In this document: in pieces, positions 39,828 to 47,514 of the stretch
How the letters are laid out: every line of letters starts with the position of its first letter
Position numbering within the stretch: the first letter of the stretch is position 1
NCBI GenBank assembly: GCA_023362775.1
Contig: JALMGJ010000012.1
Span: 21,658,001-21,722,000, forward strand
Reading direction: 5' to 3'
Source: Charina bottae
Lineage: Eukaryota; Chordata; Lepidosauria; Squamata; Charinaidae
Length of the DNA stretch: 64,000 nt
Translations under genes and position numbers: made by a program
Notes under the pieces: generated by a model
Told to the model about the DNA's origin: nothing
Seen by the model: the letters and a program-made list of their open reading frames with translations, nothing else
Database searches by the model: none

Positions 39828-40095
39828 CAGGGCTTTCCAAAGTTTTCCCGCAGCGACACAACCACCACCGTTGGTGTGTCACCGCGGGAAAACCCGGAAG
39901 TGCCGACGTTGCGGCAGCACGCAAAAACCAGGAAGTGCTGCTGCCACTTTCGGGTTTTGGTGCACCGCGGTTGGTGTGTCGCCACAGGAAAACCCGGAAG
40001 CGCTGATGATCAGCGCTTCCGGGTTGTGTGGAGACACACCAGACTGTGTGTGGCGACACACTTTTGTGTCGCGACACAGAGTTTGGAAAGCTCTG
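39828..40095. mobile_element. hAT-type MITE with perfect 8-bp TSD
   Basis: Termini CAGGGCTTTCCAAAG and gTTTGGAAAGCTCTG, flanked by tactaggg at 39820-39827 and 40096-40103. The interior is GC- and CpG-rich and highly self-complementary, with repeats of acccggaag, gtgtgtcgccac and an agcgctgatgatcagcgct palindrome near its centre. Non-coding; the many small frames across it come from the inverted structure. Confidence 0.92.
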
Positions 40096-40115
40096 TACTA
40101 GGGACTAAGAATTTT

Positions 40116-40187
40116 TTTTATCCCGCCTTTATTATTATTATTTTTTTATAAATAACTCAAGGCGGTGAACATACCTAATCCTCCTTC
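40116..40187 (-). mobile_element. CORE-type SINE, 3' portion (split by the Penelope insertion)
   Basis: tatcccgcctttattatt...aactcaaggcggtgaacata is the tail end of the SINE seen complete at 56019-56240. It stops at ctaatcctccttc, and the rest resumes at 46041 with the same 13 bases. Confidence 0.88.
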
Positions 40188-40221
40188 TGTACCTTGAATC
40201 ATGTCAACTGGATTTCTATTT

Positions 40222-40275
40222 TCTTAGTAGAAACGTTTCGCTCCTTATCCAAGGAGCTTCTTCAGTCTGAGCAAA
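40222..40275 (-). ncRNA. Hammerhead-ribozyme-like motif, minus copy
   Basis: On the minus strand the motif reads CTGAAGA, hairpin AGCTCCTT-GGAT-AAGGAGC, GAAAC, GTTTCTACTAAG, the same as in both pseudo-LTRs of the plus copy. It lies in the 3' terminal repeat, downstream of the broken ORF. Confidence 0.5.
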
Positions 40276-40362
40276 GTTGGTAAGGGAATTCTAAATATAT
40301 TCCTAGGTAGCTGTGTGACCTTACACCTGGGGCTAGGTCATGGTTATATTGAGATGTAATTT

Positions 40363-42910
40363 TTAAGTCCTTTTATCATCTAAAGGAGGGTCGTTAAAAT
40401 CACCATGCTGCTGTTGAGCTTCTGAAATGGTCTTAATCTTCCTAGGCACAGAAGACAAAACGGGGAGGAAGATGGGGGAGAGTTTGTGCCTGAGGCCCCC
40501 ACCTCTATTCAAGGAAGGATTTTCCAAGTTGGCATCAATGGATTCCTTGACCCCTCTCTCAAACCACCTATCTTCTCTGTCTAAAATGTGAACATTAATG
40601 TCCTCAAATGAGTGTCCTTTTTCTTTTAGATGAAGATAAACTGCTGACTCTGGTCCTGTGGTGTTATTTCTCCTGTGTTGGGCCATCCTCCTGTACATAG
40701 GTTGTTTGGTTTCTCCAATGTAGAATTCAGAGCACTCCTCACTGCACTGGATTGCATAAACTACATTGCTTTTCTTGTGTTTTGGAGTTTGATCTTTGGG
40801 GTGTACAAGCCTCTGTCTCAGTGTGTTGGTGGGTTTGAAATATACAGGTATGTGGTGTTTGCCAAATATCCGTTTTATCTTTTCAGACACGCCAGCCATG
40901 TAGGGAATGACCAGGTTCTTTCGTTTACTCTGAGTCTCAGCCCTATCTGTCGCTGTTTTAGGTCTGGTAGATTTAGATTTGGTGAAGGCCCAATTTGGAT
41001 ATCCACAGGCCTTCAGGGCTGTTCTCAGGTGCTGATTTTCATTCTTTTTGGAATCCATGGAGGTGGGGATGGTTTCTGCTCTGTGTGACAATGTCCTGAT
41101 GACTCCTAGTTTGTGCTGCAGTGGATGGTGGGAGTCAAACATCAGATATTGATCTGTGTGTGTGGGTTTCCTGTAGATCCCTATTTCTAGCTTGCCACCG
41201 GTCCCAATGAGGACTTCACAGTCTAGGAATGCCAGTCTGTTGTCCTTGGTGTCTTCTCTGGTGAAGCTAATGTTGGCATCTATAGTGTTTATATGGTCCG
41301 TGAAGGCCTGTACTTCCTGGGCCTTGATTTTGACCCAGGTGTCATCCACATACCTAAACCAGTGGGTGGGCACCGTTCCCTGGAATGTGTTGAGTGCTTT
41401 CTTCTCCACTTCTTCCATGTATAAATTGGCCACAATGGGTGACACAGGAGAACCCATGGCACAGCCGTGTTTTTGTCTGTAAAAGTCACCTCTGTATGTG
41501 AAATAAGTGGTGTTAAGACACAGGTCCAGAAGATGGCAGATCTGGTTTGGGTTGAGATGGCTTCTCCTTTCCAGGGTGCTGTCCTCTTCTAGTCTCTTCC
41601 TGACAGCGGATAGAGCATGAGTGGTGGGGATGCTGGTGAAAAGGGGAGGACACATCAAAGGAGACCATAGTTTCATCTGTATCCAGTTTCAGGATCTTTG
41701 CTTTGGAAACAAATTCTTCCGAATTATGGATGTGGTGTTCAGAGTGTCCAACTAGAGGTGCTAGTATGGTAGAGAGGTGTTTGGCAATGTATGTTACCGA
41801 ATTGATGCTGCTGACTATGGGTCGGAGGGGTGTTCCTTCCTTGTGGATCTTAGGAAGTCCGTAGATGCAGGGGATGGCTTCTCCAGGATACAGACGGTGG
41901 TAGGTAATCCTATCGATGGAGCCATCATGTTCCAATTGTTTCAAACTGTCTATTGCCTTTTTCTTGTAATTGTTGGTGGGGTCTCTTTTCAGTTTTTCAT
42001 ATGTATGGTGATCCTCCAAAAGTGAGGTAATTTTATTGTGGTAGTCTGCAGTGTTTAGAACCACTGTACATCTTCCTTTGTCAGCAGGTAAAATGGTGAT
42101 GGTTTCATCTTTGCTGAGGGCTGTCAGGGCTCTCCTCTCTTGGGCGGTAAGGTTGGGGGGAGGAGGTTGAGCACTGGACAGAGCTGCAGATATTTTAAGC
42201 CGGAGTTGTTCTGCTTCTTCAAAAGGTAGGTGGTTGTTGTGGATGGCAGATTCTGTGGCTGTAATGAGCTCCACAACCGGAACTTGCTTGGGAGTGATGG
42301 CAAAATTAAGACCTTTGGCTAGGACATCTCTCTCTGGTTGGGTAAGTTCTCTGTCTGAGAGATTTTTCACCCACATGTTCTTTTTGTCCTCTGTGGTCCT
42401 GTTGTTGTTGTTCCTCCCAGCGGTTTCTCCAGTTCCTTGTTTCTGCTTGCTGCGAGAAAGAAGAATGTCAAATTTCTTAGTTTGCCTCTCCTTTGTCTTG
42501 TGATGCTGGGCCAGCTGTACTTTATTGCCAAGCTGAATAACTCTATCCAGGATTGGGTCAGGAAGGGTGGCTGTGAGTTCCTGGTGAAGGTTTTCAAAAT
42601 TGTATTGCAGGGCATCAATGGTGAAGTGGACTTGCCTTATTCTTTCATTTAGAAGATGTCTTTGTGCCTGCTGCAGGATCTGATCTGCTCTGTGACCCTT
42701 AACTGTAGATTGCAGGCGTAGGCTTGTCGGGATGAGTCTCTGTTGTCTGCATCTGAGGTTAAAACGTAGGTGGTTTCTATAGTCTGCCACCTTTCTTGCT
42801 GTCTTCTCGAATTTCCTTACCAACTTCAGGGTTTCATCCCCAAAATGTATGGCAATATGTCTATGAAGGTTCTCAGTCATCCAGGTGGAATTGTCTGTAG
42901 CTTGAATCAT
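40363..42910 (-). pseudogene. Penelope-like protein, minus copy, one frameshift
   Basis: Same 849-codon architecture as the plus copy, with only scattered substitutions (for example FYIGET for LYIGET) and one in-frame codon loss (TYIAKH for TYNIAKH). The break is a single extra base: a run of four G at 41643-41646 (plus strand) where the plus copy has three C on its coding strand. It lies inside RT motif A, so the open frame splits into 42910-41513 and 41676-40363. The RT YVDD and GIY-YIG endonuclease blocks downstream remain intact in their frame. One base separates this copy from an open frame. Confidence 0.93.
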
Positions 42911-42948
42911 GTCAACTGGATTTCTATTTTCTTAGTAGAAACATTTAT

Positions 42949-43332
42949 GCCAACTTGGAAAATCCTTCCTTGAATAGAGGTGGGGGCCTCAGGCACAAAC
43001 TCTCCCCCATCTTCCTCCCCGTTTTGTCTTCTGTGCCTAGGAAGATTAAGACCATTTCAGAAGCTCAACAGCAGCATGGTGATTTTAACGACCCTCCTTT
43101 AGATGATAAAAGGACTTAAAAATTACATCTCAATATAACCATGACCTAGCCCCAGGTGTAAGGTCACACAGCTACCTAGGAACATATTTAGGATTCCCTT
43201 ACCAACTTTGCTCAGACTGAAGAAGCTCCTTGGATAAGGAGCGAAACGTTTCTACTAAGAAAATAGAAATCCAGTTGACATGATTCAAGCTACAGACAAT
43301 TCCACCTGGATGACTGAGAACCTTCATAGACA
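42949..43332 (+). repeat. 5' pseudo-LTR of the plus Penelope copy
   Basis: About 384 bp repeated directly at 45658-46040, starting tgccaacttggaaaatcc and ending accttcatagac. It contains the end of the coding region (from ANLENPS onward), the 3' UTR, the hammerhead-like motif and the first codons of the ORF (MIQATDNSTWMTENLHR). The two copies differ at two CpG positions: cccg/ccct at about 43020 and aacg/aatg at about 43090. The minus copy's 3' repeat matches this one at both. Confidence 0.92.
43208..43262 (+). ncRNA. Hammerhead-ribozyme-like motif, 5' pseudo-LTR
   Basis: CTGAAGA at 43217-43223, stem II GCTCCTT/AAGGAGC with GGAT loop (43225-43242), GAAA at 43243-43246 and C-G-T-T at 43247-43250 allow a hammerhead with a two-base-pair stem III and predicted cleavage after 43250. 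Stem I would pair AGA before CTGA with TCT after the cleavage site. One extra A (43224) lies at the stem II junction. The position, just upstream of the ORF ATG at 43280, matches the reported placement in Penelope terminal repeats. Confidence 0.6.
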
Positions 43333-45829
43333 TATTGCCATACATTTTGGGGATGAAACCCTGAAGTTGGTAAGGAAATTCGAGAAGACAGCAAGAAAGG
43401 TGGCAGACTATAGAAACCACCTACGTTTTAACCTCAGATGCAGACAACAGAGACTCATCCCGACAAGCCTACGCCTGCAATCTACAGTTAAGGGTCACAG
43501 AGCAGATCAGATCCTGCAGCAGGCACAAAGACATCTTCTAAATGAAAGAATAAGGCAAGTCCACTTCACCATTGATGCCCTGCAATACAATTTTGAAAAC
43601 CTTCACCAGGAACTCACAGCCACCCTTCCTGACCCAATCCTGGATAGAGTTATTCAGCTTGGCAATAAAGTACAGCTGGCCCAGCATCACAAGACAAAGG
43701 AGAGGCAAACTAAGAAATTTGACATTCTTCTTTCTCGCAGCAAGCAGAAACAAGGAACTGGAGAAACCGCTGGGAGGAACAACAACAACAGGACCACAGA
43801 GGACAAAAAGAACATGTGGGTGAAAAATCTCTCAGACAGAGAACTTACCCAACCAGAGAGAGATGTCCTAGCCAAAGGTCTTAATTTTGCCATCACTCCC
43901 AAGCAAGTTCCGGTTGTGGAGCTCATTACAGCCACAGAATCTGCCATCCACAACAACCACCTACCTTTTGAAGAAGCAGAACAACTCCGGCTTAAAATAT
44001 CTGCAGCTCTGTCCAGTGCTCAACCTCCTCCCCCCAACCTTACCGCCCAAGAGAGGAGAGCCCTGACAGCCCTCAGCAAAGATGAAACCATCACCATTTT
44101 ACCTGCTGACAAAGGAAGATGTACAGTGGTTCTAAACACTGCAGACTACCACAATAAAATTACCTCACTTTTGGAGGATCACCATACATATGAAAAACTG
44201 AAAAGAGACCCCACCAACAATTACAAGAAAAAGGCAATAGACAGTTTGAAACAATTGGAACATGATGGCTCCATCGATAGGATTACCTACCACCGTCTGT
44301 ATCCTGGAGAAGCCATCCCCTGCATCTACGGACTTCCTAAGATCCACAAGGAAGGAACACCCCTCCGACCCATAGTCAGCAGCATCAATTTGGTAACATA
44401 CAACATTGCCAAACACCTCTCTACCATACTAGCACCTCTAGTTGGACACTCTGAACACCACATCCATAATTCGGAAGAAATTGTTTCCAAAGCAAAGATC
44501 CTGAAACTGGATACAGATGAAACTATGGTCTCCTTTGATGTGTCCTCCCTTTTCACCAGCATCCCCACCACTCATGCTCTATCCGCTGTCAGGAAGAGAC
44601 TAGAAGAGGACAGCACCCTGGAAAGGAGAAGCCATCTCAACCCAAACCAGATCTGCCATCTTCTGGACCTGTGTCTTAACACCACTTATTTCACATACAG
44701 AGGTGACTTTTACAGACAAAAACACGGCTGTGCCATGGGTTCTCCTGTGTCACCCATTGTGGCCAATTTATACATGGAAGAAGTGGAGAAGAAAGCACTC
44801 AACACATTCCAGGGAACGGTGCCCACCCACTGGTTTAGGTATGTGGATGACACCTGGGTCAAAATCAAGGCCCAGGAAGTACAGGCCTTCACGGACCATA
44901 TAAACACTATAGATGCCAACATTAGCTTCACCAGAGAAGACACCAAGGACAACAGACTGGCATTCCTAGACTGTGAAGTCCTCATTGGGACCGGTGGTAA
45001 GCTAGAAATAGGGATCTACAGGAAACCCACACACACAGATCAATATCTGATGTTTGACTCCCACCATCCACTGCAGCACAAACTAGGAGTCATCAGGACA
45101 TTGTCACACAGAGCAGAAACCATCCCCACCTCCATGGATTCCAAAAAGAATGAAAATCAGCACCTGAGAACAGCCCTGAAGGCCTGTGGATATCCAAATT
45201 GGGCCTTCACCAAATCTAAATCTACCAGACCTAAAACAGCGACAGATAGGGCTGAGACTCAGAGTAAACGAAAGAACCTGGTCATTCCCTACATGGCTGG
45301 CGTGTCTGAAAAGATAAAACGGATATTTGGCAAACACCACATACCTGTATATTTCAAACCCACCAACACACTGAGACAGAGGCTTGTACACCCCAAAGAT
45401 CAAACTCCAAAACACAAGAAAAGCAATGTAGTTTATGCAATCCAGTGCAGTGAGGAGTGCTCTGAACTCTACATTGGAGAAACCAAACAACCTATGTACA
45501 GGAGAATGGCCCAACACAGGAGAAATAACACCACAGGACCAGAGTCAGCAGTTTATCTTCATCTAAAAGAAAAAGGACACTCATTTGAGGACATTAATGT
45601 TCACATTTTAGACAGAGAAGATAGGTGGTTTGAGAGAGGGGTCAAGGAATCCATTGATGCCAACTTGGAAAATCCTTCCTTGAATAGAGGTGGGGGCCTC
45701 AGGCACAAACTCTCCCCCATCTTCCTCCCTGTTTTGTCTTCTGTGCCTAGGAAGATTAAGACCATTTCAGAAGCTCAACAGCAGCATGGTGATTTTAATG
45801 ACCCTCCTTTAGATGATAAAAGGACTTAA
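43280..45829 (+). CDS. Penelope-like element protein: reverse transcriptase plus GIY-YIG endonuclease (intact)
   Basis: 849 codons, no stop or frameshift. Residues 1-340 are the N-terminal region typical of the family. RT blocks: GLPKIHKEGTPLRPIVSS (351 onward), FDVSSLFTSIP (motif A, F419-D420), AMGSPVSPIVANLYMEE (motif B, 485 onward) and RYVDDTW (motif C, YVDD 521-524), followed by FLDCEVLIG and IYRKPTHTDQYL. The C-terminal GIY-YIG endonuclease is seen in VVYAIQC (717-723) and YIGET (731-735), with Cys pairs C723/C727 around it. The RT copies element RNA and the nuclease nicks the target (family knowledge). The ATG lies 30 bp after the hammerhead-like motif, and the first 17 codons lie in the pseudo-LTR. 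It is antiparallel to WDR7, in its 22-kb intron. A full, undamaged frame suggests very recent or current activity. Confidence 0.95.
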   Translation: MIQATDNSTWMTENLHRHIAIHFGDETLKLVRKFEKTARKVADYRNHLRFNLRCRQQRLIPTSLRLQSTVKGHRADQILQQAQRHLLNERIRQVHFTIDALQYNFENLHQELTATLPDPILDRVIQLGNKVQLAQHHKTKERQTKKFDILLSRSKQKQGTGETAGRNNNNRTTEDKKNMWVKNLSDRELTQPERDVLAKGLNFAITPKQVPVVELITATESAIHNNHLPFEEAEQLRLKISAALSSAQPPPPNLTAQERRALTALSKDETITILPADKGRCTVVLNTADYHNKITSLLEDHHTYEKLKRDPTNNYKKKAIDSLKQLEHDGSIDRITYHRLYPGEAIPCIYGLPKIHKEGTPLRPIVSSINLVTYNIAKHLSTILAPLVGHSEHHIHNSEEIVSKAKILKLDTDETMVSFDVSSLFTSIPTTHALSAVRKRLEEDSTLERRSHLNPNQICHLLDLCLNTTYFTYRGDFYRQKHGCAMGSPVSPIVANLYMEEVEKKALNTFQGTVPTHWFRYVDDTWVKIKAQEVQAFTDHINTIDANISFTREDTKDNRLAFLDCEVLIGTGGKLEIGIYRKPTHTDQYLMFDSHHPLQHKLGVIRTLSHRAETIPTSMDSKKNENQHLRTALKACGYPNWAFTKSKSTRPKTATDRAETQSKRKNLVIPYMAGVSEKIKRIFGKHHIPVYFKPTNTLRQRLVHPKDQTPKHKKSNVVYAIQCSEECSELYIGETKQPMYRRMAQHRRNNTTGPESAVYLHLKEKGHSFEDINVHILDREDRWFERGVKESIDANLENPSLNRGGGLRHKLSPIFLPVLSSVPRKIKTISEAQQQHGDFNDPPLDDKRT

Positions 45830-46040
45830 AAATTACATCTCAATATAACCATGACCTAGCCCCAGGTGTAAGGTCACACAGCTACCTAGGAACATATTTA
45901 GGATTCCCTTACCAACTTTGCTCAGACTGAAGAAGCTCCTTGGATAAGGAGCGAAACGTTTCTACTAAGAAAATAGAAATCCAGTTGACATGATTCAAGC
46001 TACAGACAATTCCACCTGGATGACTGAGAACCTTCATAGA
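45658..46040 (+). repeat. 3' pseudo-LTR of the plus Penelope copy
   Basis: Direct repeat of 42949-43332. It includes the last 57 codons of the ORF, the stop at 45827-45829, the hammerhead-like motif and a second copy of the first ORF codons (ATG at 45990), ending at catagac against the target duplication. Confidence 0.92.
45918..45972 (+). ncRNA. Hammerhead-ribozyme-like motif, 3' pseudo-LTR
   Basis: Identical to the 5' motif: CTGAAGA at 45927-45933, hairpin, GAAAC at 45953-45957, GTTTC next. Cleavage at both motifs of one transcript would release a 2.71-kb unit (43251 to 45960) spanning the whole ORF. Confidence 0.6.
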
Positions 46041-46523
46041 CTAATCCTCCTTCCTCCTCCTATTTTCCCCACAACAACTGCCCTGTGAGATGAGTTGGGC
46101 TGAGAGAAAGGGACTGGCCCAAGGTCACCCAGCCGGCTTTCAGGCCTAAGGCAGGACTAGAACTCTCAGTCTCCTGGTTTGCCATTGGCTCCTTCCTAGG
46201 GCTGAGTGTGTGTGACTAGCCCAAGGTCACCCAGCCAGCTTTCATGCCTAAGGCGGGACTAGAACTCTCAGTCTCCTGGTTTCCCATTGGCTCCTTCCTA
46301 GGGCTGAGAGACAGGGACTGGCCCAAGGTCACCCAGCCGGCTTTCAGGCCTAAGGCGGGACTGGAACTCTCAGTCTCCTGGTTTGCCATTGGCTCCTTCC
46401 TAGGGCTGAGAGACAGGGACTGGCCCGAAGACACCCAGCTGGCTTTCATGCCTAAGGCGGAAGTAGAACTCTCAGTCTCCTGGTTTCTTGCCTGGAGACT
46501 TAACCACTAGACCAAACTTTACC
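46041..46523 (-). mobile_element. CORE-type SINE, 5' portion, with internal tandem expansion
   Basis: Continuation of the SINE cut by the Penelope insertion: ctaatcctccttcctcctcc, then core sequence, ending with the tRNA-like head in reverse (cttaaccactagaccaaact). Compared with the intact copy at 56 kb the central part is expanded into about four 102-bp units. Confidence 0.85.
46100..46507. repeat. Four-copy 102-bp tandem repeat within the SINE
   Basis: Units start at ctgag at 46100, 46202, 46304 and 46406, each 102 bp apart, running ctgag...actggcccaaggtcaccc...gccggctttcaggcctaagg...aactctcagtctcctgg...ccattggctccttcctaggg. Because 102 is divisible by three, both strands give 34-residue periodic open frames (for example QSLSLSPRKEPM on the minus strand) that are not genes. 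Confidence 0.95.
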
Positions 46524-47042
46524 TAAATCACGTTGCTATATAACCCAACTGCTTTGCAAGCTAATATTTTTTGCTTTAATCCACAAACCAAGCTCCAGGA
46601 CAACTTTAATTCTATCTCCAAATTGTTTTAGAGTTTTCACTGAACATAAAGTTGACCAGAACAGAGGCAAGAAGAGAATTCTAAAAGTAACATAAGAATT
46701 AAAGAGCAGAATCTGACCAATGGCCTAAATGGATCAGCAATCTGTTCGCAGCTTGATCAATGAGAAACTGATACTGGATATTTATTTTGAATTATTTGGC
46801 CCCTACTCTTGCCGTAGTGACTCTGGGCACCAAATAGAATTTAAAATTAAAAACCACAATAGAAATAACTATGAACACAACATAAGATCACAGAAAAGTT
46901 TTTTAAAAAGGCAGCCAAGAATAAAACCTCAAAACAAAGCAAATCACCTGGTTATTGAAGTACTTTCTGTTATCCATCCTGACTCTTTAATTTTTCAGGA
47001 TGAATACAGGAATCCCTTATGGAGGAAGCCTTCCAGGGAACC
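46524..47042. other. WDR7 intron segment, possible L2 fragment
   Basis: Mostly featureless. At 46770-46890 a patch reading ttattttgaatt...gtgactctgggcaccaaatag may be a decayed L2-type 3' end in reverse. A small open frame (46729-47091) has no recognisable family. Confidence 0.45.
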
Positions 47043-47318
47043 TGTCGTGGTTTGGCGAAGAACAACACTGAACCTCGGATTCAAGCCCTAGATCTTTATT
47101 GTTCTACCTTACACAGAATCTTGCCAAACTAAGCCACACTAAGCAGTTCCCTGGGAAAAAACCCCAGGCACTCTAAGGCGGGTCCGGCCTGACCTTCTTG
47201 GATGGGCGCCCAAGGTCTTCGAGGCTGAACGCGTTTCTCACCTTGGAAGGCGCCCCCTCCTCCTTCCCCCGCGATCTCCATAGCATCACCTTCTCCCTCA
47301 GAGACAGATTCCATCACA
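47043..47318 (-). mobile_element. Solo LTR with 5-bp TSD
   Basis: 276 bp from TGTCGTGG to CCATCACA on the plus strand, flanked by gaacc at 47038-47042 and 47319-47323. In sense (minus) orientation it starts TGTGATGG and ends CACGACA, with a GC-rich promoter-like first half and the polyadenylation signal AATAAA (gaacaataaagatctaggg) near the end. TG...CA ends, a 5-bp TSD and a poly-A signal are diagnostic of an LTR retroelement; whether it is Gypsy-type or endogenous-retrovirus-type cannot be told. No internal genes remain. Confidence 0.85.
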
Positions 47319-47514
47319 GAACCTTTTCAGTTAAAATCTCTGCTAGAGCTCAATGAAAAGTAGTCAGATCTGTAACAGAACCATAGATCACTGCAAACCA
47401 CCTGCTGAAAAATGCAGGTGACACTGGAATGGTTGTCTTCATATCCCACAGAACAGTGTTTTTTATATAACAATGATTTCCATGAGAAAGTTGGAGGAAG
47501 ACAAGGACTGATTC

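Larger units (their letters stand above)
40188..46040. mobile_element. Penelope-like element, head-to-head inverted dimer
   Basis: Two nearly identical 2.75- to 3.1-kb copies lie 5'-to-5': a minus copy (40188-42945) and a plus copy (about 42947-46040). A single 13-bp TSD, ctaatcctccttc, flanks the pair (40175-40187; 46041-46053, one base shared), and the unbroken target can be seen in the SINE at 56 kb. The plus copy has direct pseudo-LTRs; the minus copy has one at its 3' end. This arrangement is known for Penelope-like elements and implies one integration event. Confidence 0.95.

Noticed and set aside
46216..46449. 34-residue periodic protein frame
   Set aside because: Produced by the 102-bp SINE tandem repeat, whose period is divisible by three; frames exist on both strands.
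46100..46507. CRISPR-like array
   Set aside because: The 102-bp units are contiguous with no unique spacers, in vertebrate repeat DNA.
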